12,176 bases of DNA from an uncultured Anaerolineales bacterium. GTDB lineage: Bacteria; Chloroflexota; Anaerolineae; Anaerolineales; Villigracilaceae. Each line of letters starts with the position of its first letter. Position 1 is the stretch's first letter. The stretch is taken from assembly GCA_937928015.1 (NCBI GenBank), contig CALFXA010000038.1, forward strand, positions 1 to 12,176. Reading direction: 5' to 3'. The notes under the pieces were generated by a model, which was not told where the DNA came from, made no database searches, and saw only the letters and a program-made list of their open reading frames with translations. This document shows positions 1 through 6,885 of the stretch, piece after piece. The translations under genes and the position numbers were made by a program.

Positions 1-1
1 G

Positions 2-2095
2 GAATTGCTGATTAACGTCAGCCGCGAAGTGGCTACCGCCCTCGACCTGAGGACGGTGTTGCAGCGGCTGCTCTTTGCTGCCATCCAGAACGTGGGCGGG
101 GAACGCGGCAGCATCGTGGTGATGGACGATACCGGCAAACCCATCGACGCCACCATCGTGTACGGGGCGCGCTTCCACGATCACACCACGCAGCAGTTGC
201 GCGAGACCGTCGAGCGTGGACTGGCAGGCTGGGTGGTGCGCAACCGCAAGGCGGCGCTCGTCCCCGATACCAGCCTCGACGATCGCTGGCTGCGCCGCGA
301 TGATGACGCCGTGGACAAGTCGGGGGCCAAGTCGGCCATTTGCGTGCCGTTGCTGGCGCGCGAACGACTGGTGGGCGTGCTCACCCTCGTCCACTCAGCC
401 CCCAACGCTTTTAATGAAGAACACCTGAAATTGATGCAGGCCATCGCGGACCAGGCCAGTGTGGCCGTGTTGAACGCGCGTCTGTATACCGAGAGTCAGC
501 GTACCGCGCGGGTCATGTCGGCATTGGCGGAGGGGGCGGCCACCATCAATACCTCGTTGGAGATGCGCGAGGTCTGGCAGCGCATCCTCAACCAGGCCAT
601 GCAGGCGCTTCAGGTGGAGACGGTGGCGCTAGCCCTGCTCGATGCCAACGGCGACCTGGTTTATCATGCCGCCACGGGACAGAACTCCGGCAATATTATC
701 GACCGCCGTCTGCCGGCCGGTCAAGGCTTGGCGGGCATGACAGCTCATCGTGAGGGACGCGGTCTGGTGATTCCAAAGGTTAGCCTGGAAAAACGATACA
801 GCGACGTGGACAATTTTAGCGGCATCGAGATGCGCGCTGTAGCGTACGCCCCCATCCAGACCCAGGGCAAGGTCATCGGGATATTGCAGGCCATCAACCC
901 GGTGGCCAAGGAGTTCGACCCCGATGCCCTGTTGGTGATGACCGGCTTGGGCAGTCTGGCGGGCACCACCATCCAGAACGCATTGCTCTTCGAACGCTTG
1001 CAGGCTGCGAACGAACATTATCAGGAACTCTTCGAAGACAGCATCGACTCGATCCTCCTCACTGATTGGAGTGGACGAGTGCTGGAGACCAATCGCCAGG
1101 CCGTGAAGATCGGTGCGTACAGTGTCGAGGAACTTCGTACTCTCAAGATCGACCAGTTGCACGACGTGAACTGGAGCAAGGTCGGGATGCAGTTCGAGAT
1201 GCTGCGTGAGCGGGATTGCAGTTACGAGTCGACCCTGCATCGCAAGGATAGCAGCAGCGTGCCCATCGAGGTTCACGCCCGTCGCGTCAAGTTCGAGGAA
1301 ACCGACTCGATCCAGTGGATTCTGCGCGACGTCACCGAGCGCAAGGAGCTCGACGCCCTGCGCGACGACATGACCGCCATGATCTATCACGACCTGCGCT
1401 CTCCGCTGGCGAACATCGTCTCCAGCCTCGACATGCTGAAGGATATGATCCCCGCGGATGAGTCGACCAGCTCCATGTTGAACATCGCCCTCAACTCGAC
1501 CGGACGCATCCAGCGGCTGGTCAACTCGCTGCTGGACGTCAGCCGGCTCGAGTCGGGTCAGCAGATCATTGACCAGCAGCCCATCGACCCGGCCGCCCTG
1601 GTGGATGAAGCCATCCGCGACGTGGAGCCGGGCGCCTCTGGCCGCCGCCAGATCATCGTCAAGAATCTGGCACTGGGTCTGCCGCTCATCTCCGTGGACG
1701 TGGACATGGTCCATCGTGTGTTCATCAACCTGCTCGAAAACGCCATCAAGTTCACCCCGACCGAGGGGCAGATCGAGATCGGTGGACGGGTGGAGAACGC
1801 CGACTGGGTCAAGATGTGGGTGCGCGACAGCGGCCCGGGTATTCCGCCCTCCGAGAAGGAACGCATCTTCGAAAAGTTCATCCGCCTGCGCGGCAAGGAC
1901 AAGATGCCCGGCGGCCTGGGGGTGGGACTGGCCTTCTGCCGCCTGGCCGTGCTGGGGCACGGCGGACGCATCTGGGTCGAAAGCGACGTGGATAAAGGCG
2001 CCACCTTCTGGATGACCCTGCCCGTGGCCCGTGCCCGCAAGACCGGCAGGCTTCTCCGTCAGACCGGCCGCCTCAAGCTGGAAACTACAAACTAA
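2..2095 (+). CDS. Sensor histidine kinase, GAF-GAF-PAS-HisKA-HATPase (5' truncated by window edge)
   Basis: Autophosphorylating sensor kinase of a two-component system. The frame is open from base 2 and its first residues already read as the helix leading into a GAF domain, so the true start is upstream. Numbering from the TTG-coded residue at base 5: GAF domain about 15-160, a second GAF about 175-335, PAS about 340-450 (ending in DVTERKEL), then the dimerisation/phosphoacceptor domain with H-box IYHDLRSPL and phosphoacceptor His462. The ATPase domain shows the N-box (Asn579 in ENAIKFTP), G1 box DSGPGIP (Asp608), F-box IFEKF and G2 box GGLGVGL (636-642), so the kinase looks active. No membrane segment is seen, so it is probably cytosolic and senses a ligand, redox state or light through GAF/PAS. 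No response regulator lies downstream; the partner may be upstream or elsewhere. It is not PhoR-like. The next gene begins 15 bases later, suggesting co-transcription. Confidence 0.93.
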   Translation, partial: ELLINVSREVATALDLRTVLQRLLFAAIQNVGGERGSIVVMDDTGKPIDATIVYGARFHDHTTQQLRETVERGLAGWVVRNRKAALVPDTSLDDRWLRRDDDAVDKSGAKSAICVPLLARERLVGVLTLVHSAPNAFNEEHLKLMQAIADQASVAVLNARLYTESQRTARVMSALAEGAATINTSLEMREVWQRILNQAMQALQVETVALALLDANGDLVYHAATGQNSGNIIDRRLPAGQGLAGMTAHREGRGLVIPKVSLEKRYSDVDNFSGIEMRAVAYAPIQTQGKVIGILQAINPVAKEFDPDALLVMTGLGSLAGTTIQNALLFERLQAANEHYQELFEDSIDSILLTDWSGRVLETNRQAVKIGAYSVEELRTLKIDQLHDVNWSKVGMQFEMLRERDCSYESTLHRKDSSSVPIEVHARRVKFEETDSIQWILRDVTERKELDALRDDMTAMIYHDLRSPLANIVSSLDMLKDMIPADESTSSMLNIALNSTGRIQRLVNSLLDVSRLESGQQIIDQQPIDPAALVDEAIRDVEPGASGRRQIIVKNLALGLPLISVDVDMVHRVFINLLENAIKFTPTEGQIEIGGRVENADWVKMWVRDSGPGIPPSEKERIFEKFIRLRGKDKMPGGLGVGLAFCRLAVLGHGGRIWVESDVDKGATFWMTLPVARARKTGRLLRQTGRLKLETTN

Positions 2096-2110
2096 ACTCT
2101 CAGGAGTCTC

Positions 2111-2971
2111 ATGCACGCCATCACCAAGACCGTTTACATCGAAGACCAATATCCCGGCGTCACGCTGGGCGTCATCGTGCGCCCGCGCGGCCTGGTTCAG
2201 ATCGACGCGCCGCCTTCTCCCGAGGATGGGCGTGCGTGGCGCGCCTCGCTCATGAGTTTGAGCGGCGGCCCCGAACGCGTGCTCATCAACCTCGACGGTC
2301 ACCCCGACCGCACCCTCGGCGTGCGCGCCATGGATTGCACCATCATCGCGCACGAGAAAACGGCGCAATCCTTCCGCTCGCGGCCGACCACCTTCAAGGC
2401 CCAGGGCGACGAGACCGGCGCGGAATGGGAATCCATCCCCGGGCTGGGGAGCGTCCGCTGGGCGCCGCCCGAAATCTCCTTTAGCGAACAACTGGTCCTG
2501 AATTGGGACGGTGGCCCGATCCTGCTCGAAAGCCGGCCCGGCCCGTCGGCAGGTTCCATCTGGGTGACCCTGCCCGAGGAAAAGGTGGTCTTCATTGGCG
2601 ACACCGTCATCAAGGGACAGCCGCCCTACCTGGCCAGCGCCGACCTGCCTGCCTGGCTCGAAACCCTCAATGTCCTGCTCGAACTCAAGGGTTACACCAT
2701 CATCAGCAGCCGCGGCGGTGTGATCAACGCACAGAGCGTCCGCAATCAGTACGATTTCATCAAACACGCGCACGACAAGCTGGAGCGCCTAGCGAACAAG
2801 AAGCCTTCCGCGACCGCGCTCGATAATCTGGCGAATAACCTTGCCTCGGGCTTCAAAGCCTCGGCCGTCCGTCAGCGACATTACGTCCAGCGCCTGCGCT
2901 ACGGCCTCACGCATTATTTCTCCCGCCATTACCACGCATCTCCCAGCACCCTGGCCGAGGAACAGGCATGA
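2111..2971 (+). CDS. Metallo-beta-lactamase-fold protein with degenerate metal site
   Basis: A 286-residue protein resembling the metallo-beta-lactamase (MBL) hydrolase fold. Family-like segments are INLDGHPDRTLG (59-70, the HxHxDH site), TIIAHEKT (77-84), PGPSAGSIWVTLPEEKVVFIGD (143-164, split here as PGPSAGS plus VVFIGD) and SSRGGVI (199-205, where the family has a GHG-type motif). Only His64, Asp66 and Asp164 of the usual ligands remain. The others appear as Asp62, Arg67, Pro145 and Arg201/Gly202. It is therefore likely a pseudo-enzyme, a one-metal variant or a binding protein. The C-terminal 65 residues are helical and basic. There is no signal peptide, so it is cytosolic. The start is supported by a CAGGAG ribosome site at 2101-2106. 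The stop overlaps the next gene's start (ATGA), implying translational coupling with the asparaginase. The fold call is from motif similarity only. Confidence 0.72.
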   Translation: MHAITKTVYIEDQYPGVTLGVIVRPRGLVQIDAPPSPEDGRAWRASLMSLSGGPERVLINLDGHPDRTLGVRAMDCTIIAHEKTAQSFRSRPTTFKAQGDETGAEWESIPGLGSVRWAPPEISFSEQLVLNWDGGPILLESRPGPSAGSIWVTLPEEKVVFIGDTVIKGQPPYLASADLPAWLETLNVLLELKGYTIISSRGGVINAQSVRNQYDFIKHAHDKLERLANKKPSATALDNLANNLASGFKASAVRQRHYVQRLRYGLTHYFSRHYHASPSTLAEEQA

Positions 2972-4038
2972 ATCACGCCCCCCTGCTCGAACTGATTCGC
3001 GGCCGCATCGTCGAGTCGATCCATTACGGTTCCATCGCCGTGGTGGATGCAGACGGCAGGCTCCTGGCTTCTCACGGCGACCCGCAGACGGTCGCCTTTT
3101 TGCGCTCCAGCGCCAAGCCCTTCCAGGCCCTGCCTTTCGTGGAACGCGGCGGCGTGGAATTCTACGGATATACCCCGCGCGAACTGGCGCTCTCGTGCGC
3201 CTCGCATGAAAGCGCGGCCATCCACCTCGATGCGGTGGCGGCACTGCAAAAGAAGATCGGCATCGAAGAGACCGATCTGCAATGCGGTGGCCACATGCCC
3301 GGCGATGTGGACATGTTCCGCGAGTTCGTCATCAGTGGCGAGACGCCTACCGCCAACTACAATAACTGTTCGGGTAAACACACCACCATGCTGGCTCACG
3401 CCAAGATGCGCGGTCTGCCGCTCGAAAATTACCTTGAGATCTCGCATCCCATCCAGCAGGATATCCTGAACACGCTGGCGGAGATGTGCGGATATGAATG
3501 CGGGAAGATCGAGCTTGGCGTGGACGGTTGTTCCGCGCCCAACTTCGCCCTGCCGCTTTACAACGCCGCCCTCGGCATGGCGCGTCTGTGCGATCCACGC
3601 AGCCTGCCCGAGCCGCGCGCCGCCGCCTGCCGCAAGATCACCTCGGCCATGACTTCGTACTCCGAGATGGTCAGCGGCTTCGGTGAGTTCGATTGCGAGG
3701 TGATGAAGATCGGCGCAGGCCGCATCGTCACCAAGCGCGGCGCGGAAGGTTATCAGATCATGGGCATTCTGCCTGGCGTGCTCTCCCCCGACTCCCCGGG
3801 CGTGGGCGTGGCTATCAAGGTCTCGGACGGTGACCTCGGTCAGCGCAAGGACGACCTGACCGAATCTAGTCGTGTGCGCTCCACCATCGCGCTGGAGGTT
3901 TTGCGCCAGTTGGGGGCGCTCTCACCCGAGCAGGTTCAGTCCCTGTCCAAGTTCGGCCCCGTCCGCACGCTCAAGAATCACCGCGGCATCGTGACGGGAC
4001 AGGCCCGCCCTGCGTTCACCCTGCAACTCAATGGCTGA
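2968..4038 (+). CDS. L-asparaginase, Asparaginase_II family (Rhizobium etli AnsA type)
   Basis: Predicted to hydrolyse L-asparagine to aspartate and ammonia in the cytosol. The 356 residues belong to the family typified by R. etli asparaginase, unrelated to the E. coli AnsA/AnsB enzymes. Visible hallmarks are the Ser-x-x-Lys pair in RSSAKPFQ (Ser47, Lys50), SCASHES (Ser79), NNCSGKHT (Cys134, Lys137) and DGCSAPNF (Asp186, Cys188). From what I recall of the R. etli enzyme, these match its nucleophile tandem and zinc-binding set at nearly identical numbering. A further Lys256 lies in TKRGAEG. The start has a GAGGA ribosome site at 2957-2961 and overlaps the preceding stop by 4 bases. The 3' end overlaps nth by 8 bases. 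There is no signal peptide or membrane segment. The link with the MBL-like protein and kinase is positional only. The family assignment is firm; actual substrate preference is inferred. Confidence 0.92.
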   Translation: MNHAPLLELIRGRIVESIHYGSIAVVDADGRLLASHGDPQTVAFLRSSAKPFQALPFVERGGVEFYGYTPRELALSCASHESAAIHLDAVAALQKKIGIEETDLQCGGHMPGDVDMFREFVISGETPTANYNNCSGKHTTMLAHAKMRGLPLENYLEISHPIQQDILNTLAEMCGYECGKIELGVDGCSAPNFALPLYNAALGMARLCDPRSLPEPRAAACRKITSAMTSYSEMVSGFGEFDCEVMKIGAGRIVTKRGAEGYQIMGILPGVLSPDSPGVGVAIKVSDGDLGQRKDDLTESSRVRSTIALEVLRQLGALSPEQVQSLSKFGPVRTLKNHRGIVTGQARPAFTLQLNG

Positions 4039-4696
4039 CCTTTCCGCCCGCGCCCTGGCCATCCATCAACGCCTGCTTGAGGTTTGGGGCGAGCCGATTT
4101 GGCGGAATCCGCTGCCCGCCATCGACGAGCTGGTCTCAACCATCCTCTCTCAGAACACCAACGACGTTAACCGCGACCGTGCCTTCGAGTCCCTGCGGGC
4201 CAGGTTCCCCACCTGGGAGCAGGTCCGCGATGCGAAGACCGAGGCGGTCATTGGCGCCATCCGCCCGGCGGGACTGGCCAACCAGAAGGGGCCGCGCATA
4301 CAGCAGGTGTTGCGTGCCATCACCGAAGAGCGCGGAGACCTGGACCTCTCCTTCCTGGCTGACCTGCCCGTGGACGAGGCCCGCGCCTGGCTGACCAAGT
4401 TCAACGGCGTGGGACCCAAGACGGCCGCCATCGTCCTGTGTTTTTCGCTGGGACGTCCCGCCTTTCCGGTGGACACGCACATCTATCGCGTTTCCGGGCG
4501 TATCGGCTTGCGCCCCGAGCGCATGACCGTCGAGCAGGCGCATCCGCACCTCGAAGCGCTCTTCCCGCCTGAGACCTATTACGCCGCGCACCTGAACCTG
4601 ATCCGCCTGGGGCGGGAAGTGTGCGGCGCGCGCAAGCCGCTGTGCGGCAAGTGTCCCATCCGCGACTTGTGCGATTTCGAGCCGAAGACGAAATAG
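4031..4696 (+). CDS. nth: Endonuclease III (DNA glycosylase/AP lyase)
   Basis: Base-excision-repair enzyme that removes oxidised pyrimidines and cleaves the DNA backbone at the abasic site by beta-elimination. At 221 residues it is the usual length. The helix-hairpin-helix motif FNGVGPKTA carries the catalytic Lys130, followed by the conserved Asp148 in FPVDTHIYRV. The C-terminal [4Fe-4S] cluster motif is intact as C-x6-C-x2-C-x5-C (Cys198, 205, 208, 214). The N-terminal helix reads ILSQNTND rather than the LLSAQATD of E. coli Nth, a variant I associate with other Nth/MutY-superfamily glycosylases, so the exact lesion range may differ. It overlaps the asparaginase gene by 8 bases with no clear Shine-Dalgarno site, so translation is probably coupled. 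The gene is followed directly by a palindromic repeat that may end the transcript. Confidence 0.95.
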   Translation: MADLSARALAIHQRLLEVWGEPIWRNPLPAIDELVSTILSQNTNDVNRDRAFESLRARFPTWEQVRDAKTEAVIGAIRPAGLANQKGPRIQQVLRAITEERGDLDLSFLADLPVDEARAWLTKFNGVGPKTAAIVLCFSLGRPAFPVDTHIYRVSGRIGLRPERMTVEQAHPHLEALFPPETYYAAHLNLIRLGREVCGARKPLCGKCPIRDLCDFEPKTK

Positions 4697-4698
4697 CC

Positions 4699-4785
4699 GT
4701 CATTGCGAGGGCGGTGTTTTTTTGCCCGAAGCAATCTCATGGAATTAGGAGATTACTTCGTCGCAACGAACGCTCCTCGCAATGA
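4699..4785. repeat. Imperfect palindromic intergenic repeat (MITE/REP-like)
   Basis: An 87-bp imperfect inverted repeat fills most of the nth-ybaK gap. The outer arms TCATTGCGAGG (4700-4710) and CCTCGCAATGA (4775-4785) are perfect complements. The inner arms GAAGCAATCTC (4728-4738) and GAGATTACTTC (4749-4759) match with one mismatch, leaving a 10-base loop. The sequence resembles a family of 'CATTGCGAGG...GAAGCAATCTC' repeats that I recall from many environmental bacterial genomes. A T-run at 4795-4800 lies 10 bases after the stem, so it could also work as a weak terminator for the upstream operon. Its transposition status cannot be judged from one copy. Confidence 0.75.
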
Positions 4786-4809
4786 AATACTGGATTTTTT
4801 AGAGGTTGC

Positions 4810-5286
4810 ATGACAGGGACTCCTTCCGTCAGCCTGGCCCTGCGCGGGCTAGGAATTCCCCACCGTATCTTCATTCACACCGAACCGATTCACTCGCTGG
4901 AAGAGGCCGCCCGTCAGCGCGGACAGCGTCCCTCGCAGGTGGTGCGCTCGATCCTCTTTCGTGTGGGGCAGGATGACTTCATGATGGCGCTGATGGCAGG
5001 TCCCGCGCAGATCTCGTGGAAGACCCTGCGCCGCCACCTGGGCCAGTCGCGGCTGACGATGGCCACCGAAGACGAGGTGCTGGCCGTAACCGGCTACCGC
5101 ACCGGGACGGTGGGTCCGTTTGGGCTGGCGCGCCCGCTCAAGGTCCTGATCGACCCGAGTGTGCTCGCGGAGGAGGAAGTCTCCATCGGGTCGGGGATGC
5201 GTGGGGTGGCGGTCATCCTGCAAAGCGCGGACCTCCAGCGGGGTCTGCCGAACGGGGAAGTGGTCTCGCTGACAGAATCCTCTTGA
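4810..5286 (+). CDS. YbaK/EbsC-family aminoacyl-tRNA deacylase-like protein
   Basis: A 158-residue single-domain protein of the YbaK/ProX family, whose members hydrolyse mischarged tRNAs (for example Cys-tRNA-Pro or Ala-tRNA-Pro) in trans in the cytosol. Recognisable segments are the N-terminal [26 protein letters not shown] (42-52), the glycine-rich [12 protein letters not shown] (95-106) and the C-terminal [16 protein letters not shown] (127-142). In Haemophilus YbaK the second segment holds the essential Lys46 (FKTLLV). Here that position is Arg46, so activity or specificity may be altered. The ATG has an AGAGG ribosome site at 4801-4805. The stop codon overlaps the -35 box of the following regulator promoter. 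No operon partner is evident. Confidence 0.85.
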   Translation: MTGTPSVSLALRGLGIPHRIFIHTEPIHSLEEAARQRGQRPSQVVRSILFRVGQDDFMMALMAGPAQISWKTLRRHLGQSRLTMATEDEVLAVTGYRTGTVGPFGLARPLKVLIDPSVLAEEEVSIGSGMRGVAVILQSADLQRGLPNGEVVSLTESS

Positions 5287-5311
5287 CAAAATTCAGCCGC
5301 TGAATTATGAT
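5283..5311 (+). promoter_or_regulatory. Near-consensus sigma-70 promoter for the Rrf2 regulator
   Basis: The -35 box TTGACA (5283-5288) and -10 box TATGAT (5306-5311) are separated by exactly 17 bases. The expected transcription start is near 5318, giving a leader of about 35 bases. The -35 box overlaps the last bases of the upstream deacylase gene. A 21-bp palindrome begins about 3 bases after the predicted start of transcription, well placed for repression. Confidence 0.85.
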
Positions 5312-5320
5312 TAATTACAT

Positions 5321-5341
5321 AGTCTATAAGACAAGTAGACT
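5321..5341. promoter_or_regulatory. Palindromic operator copy 1, AGTCTA-N9-TAGACT
   Basis: Perfect 6-bp arms AGTCTA (5321-5326) and TAGACT (5336-5341) are separated by 9 bases. An identical pair of arms with the same spacing occurs upstream of pstS (5861-5881), and both are followed by TTA after the right arm. The site lies between the rrf2 -10 box and its ATG, so bound protein would block transcription; the likely binder is the Rrf2 protein itself. The site is seen in the sequence; the binder is inferred. Confidence 0.78.
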
Positions 5342-5353
5342 TTAGGTAGAGTT

Positions 5354-5818
5354 ATGCGACTATCCAAACGCGGTGAGTACGGCCTGCGGGCCATGATCAT
5401 GCTGGCGGGATCCGCCCGCGAGAATGAGCCCCTGCCTGTGGTGCAGATCAAGGAGATTTCGCAGCGCGAACAGATCTCCTCCAAGTTTCTTGAGCAGATT
5501 TTGCTGACGCTCAAGAATGCGGGGATGCTCCACAGCAAGATGGGCGTCGGCGGCGGGTATTACCTGGCCAGGCCGGCCAGCGAGATCACCTTGGGCCAGA
5601 TCTTCCGCGTGTTGGACGGGCCGGTGGCGCCGATCAAGTGCGTCAGCCAGATGGCCTACGAACCATGCGGCTGTCCCGACGAGCAGACCTGCGGGCTGCG
5701 CCTGGTAATGGGCGATGTGCGCAACGCCATCGTGGACATCCTCGACCATACTTCTTTGGAGGATGTGGCCAAACGCCGTGAGGCGGTTCAACAGTCGCTG
5801 GGACTTACCAGCCAGTAA
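5354..5818 (+). CDS. Rrf2-family transcriptional regulator with cysteine cluster
   Basis: A 154-residue winged-helix regulator of the Rrf2/IscR/CymR family, which binds DNA as a dimer and often senses Fe-S clusters, nitric oxide or cysteine metabolites. The N-terminus MRLSKRGEYGLRAMIMLA, the recognition region ISQREQISSKFLEQILLTLKN (split across 35-55) and the wing GVGGGYYLARPASEI (64-78) are typical of the family. Cys96, Cys105, Cys107 and Cys113 form C-x8-C-x1-C-x5-C in the effector region. This resembles but does not match the three-cysteine cluster of IscR, so a cluster or thiol-switch role is inferred. The start at 5354 follows a short AGG-type ribosome site. It has its own strong promoter and a palindromic operator, and the same palindrome controls the downstream transporter, so it is probably autoregulated and the local regulator of pstSCAB. 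Confidence 0.93.
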   Translation: MRLSKRGEYGLRAMIMLAGSARENEPLPVVQIKEISQREQISSKFLEQILLTLKNAGMLHSKMGVGGGYYLARPASEITLGQIFRVLDGPVAPIKCVSQMAYEPCGCPDEQTCGLRLVMGDVRNAIVDILDHTSLEDVAKRREAVQQSLGLTSQ

Positions 5819-5860
5819 TGCCGAAAAGGAGCCTGAAAAGGCGATTTTTTACGGCTCAAA

Positions 5861-5881
5861 AGTCTACTAGTTCCATAGACT
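5861..5881. promoter_or_regulatory. Palindromic operator copy 2, upstream of pstS
   Basis: Arms AGTCTA (5861-5866) and TAGACT (5876-5881) have a 9-base spacer, the same as copy 1. The right half runs on as TTTA in both copies. The palindrome covers the spacer and -35 position of the pstS promoter, ending 1 base before the -10 box. A bound protein would exclude RNA polymerase. No Pho box-like direct repeats are seen in the gap. Confidence 0.78.
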
Positions 5882-5882
5882 T

Positions 5883-5888
5883 TATAAT
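5883..5888 (+). promoter_or_regulatory. pstSCAB promoter -10 box (TATAAT)
   Basis: A consensus TATAAT stands 25 bases before the pstS ATG, with transcription expected near 5895. No TTGACA-like -35 box occurs at 16-18 bases upstream; that stretch is occupied by the palindromic operator. The promoter may be intrinsically weak or may need an activator, or Rrf2 may compete directly with polymerase. Confidence 0.65.
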
Positions 5889-5913
5889 CAACAAGAGAGA
5901 ATTTGGAGTAACC

Positions 5914-6885
5914 ATGCGAAACAGACTGTATCCCCTCTTCACCGTGATGGCGATTGTCGCCCTGGTCCTCTCGGCCTGCGGCACCTCCGCTCCCGCCGCC
6001 AATGCGGGTTCGGGCGAATTGAGCGGCACCATTTCAGTTTCTGGCGCGTTCGCGCTTTATCCCATGATGACCGTCTGGGCCGAGGAATTCCAGAAGATTC
6101 ACCCCAACGTTGAGTTCGACGTTCAGGGCGGCGGCGCGGGCAAGGGCATGACCGACACCCTGGCCGGCGCGGTGGACATTGGCATGATCTCACGCGCCAT
6201 CAAGCCCGAGGAAGAGTCGCAGGGTGCCTACTGGGTGGCGGTGACCAAGGATGCCGTGCTGCCCATCATCAGCGCCGACAATCCGTTGAAGGAACAGATT
6301 CAAGCCAAGGGCATCTCGCAGGAAGTCTTTGCCAAGATTTTCATCTCACAGGAGATCAAGACCTGGGGCGAGGTGGTGGGCGACCCCTCCATCACCGATG
6401 AGATTCACGTCTACACCCGCTCCGATTCGGCTGGCGCTGCAGAGCAGTGGGCCAAGTATTCGGGCGGCAAGGCCCAGGACGACCTGAAGGGCATCGGTAT
6501 CAACGGCGAACCCTCGATGGTGGATACGGTCGCCAAGGACCCGCTCGGAATCGGATACAGCAACCTGAACAGCGTCTTCGATATGGGTAGCGGCAACCTC
6601 GTGACGGGCGTGCTGGTCCCGCCCATCGACATCAACTCCAACGGGACTGTTGACTCGGGCGAATCCTATAAGGTCAAGGCCGACATCTTCAGCGCGGTCT
6701 CGCAGGGAACCTTCCCCGAGCCGCCCGCCCGCTTCGAATATCTTGCCACCAAGGGCAAGCCGACCGGGCTGGCGAAGGCCTTCATCGAGTGGATTCTCAC
6801 CGACGGCCAGCAATATCTTGAAGCGGCGGGCTATGTTCCGCTCACCGCGGAGCAGCAGGCCGAGTCGCTCGCAAAACTCAAATGA
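5914..6885 (+). CDS. pstS: PstS-like solute-binding lipoprotein of ABC importer
   Basis: Extracytoplasmic anion-binding protein that delivers substrate to the PstCA permease. I chose the ATG at 5914, giving 323 residues, because GGAG sits at 5905-5908 and the protein then begins with a clean lipoprotein signal peptide. The lipobox is LSAC with lipidated Cys22; the longer in-frame start at 5818 would bury it. PBP-like motifs are SGAFALYP (43-50), QGGGAGKG (71-78), VDIGMISR (87-94) and YTRSDSAGAAEQW (167-179). Against E. coli PstS as I recall it, the phosphate contacts Thr10, Ser38, Asp56, Ser139 and Thr141 appear as Leu48, Ala75, Ser93, Ala173 and Ala175. Arg135, Asp137 and Gly140 are kept (Arg169, Asp171, Gly174). 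The family is secure, but phosphate as substrate is not. It overlaps pstC by 4 bases. Confidence 0.88.
   Translation: MRNRLYPLFTVMAIVALVLSACGTSAPAANAGSGELSGTISVSGAFALYPMMTVWAEEFQKIHPNVEFDVQGGGAGKGMTDTLAGAVDIGMISRAIKPEEESQGAYWVAVTKDAVLPIISADNPLKEQIQAKGISQEVFAKIFISQEIKTWGEVVGDPSITDEIHVYTRSDSAGAAEQWAKYSGGKAQDDLKGIGINGEPSMVDTVAKDPLGIGYSNLNSVFDMGSGNLVTGVLVPPIDINSNGTVDSGESYKVKADIFSAVSQGTFPEPPARFEYLATKGKPTGLAKAFIEWILTDGQQYLEAAGYVPLTAEQQAESLAKLK

Noticed and set aside
2..2095. The histidine kinase as PhoR partner of the Pst operon
   Set aside because: It is about 3.8 kb away in a separate transcription unit, has GAF-GAF-PAS input with no membrane segment, and no PhoB or PhoU gene is nearby.
629..2773. 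A 714-codon open frame on the - strand
   Set aside because: It lies antisense to the histidine kinase and MBL-like genes and spans their junction. Its protein is low-complexity, rich in H/D/G/A/R, with no recognisable domain, as expected from the codon bias of a GC-rich sense strand.
5828..5850. Possible terminator between rrf2 and pstS (GCC-TGAAAA-GGC then a T-run)
   Set aside because: The GC stem is only 3 bp with adjacent mismatches. The T-run is real, but the hairpin is too weak to call. Some read-through from rrf2 into pstS remains possible.
5819..5913. Pho box upstream of pstS
   Set aside because: I looked for spaced CTGTCAT-like direct repeats and saw none; the palindromic operator and -10 box account for the conserved-looking sequence.
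5818..5913. Longer in-frame start for PstS at 5818
   Set aside because: It would add 32 residues in front of a clear lipoprotein signal peptide, would include the promoter and operator within the gene, and lacks the GGAG site that precedes the ATG at 5914.
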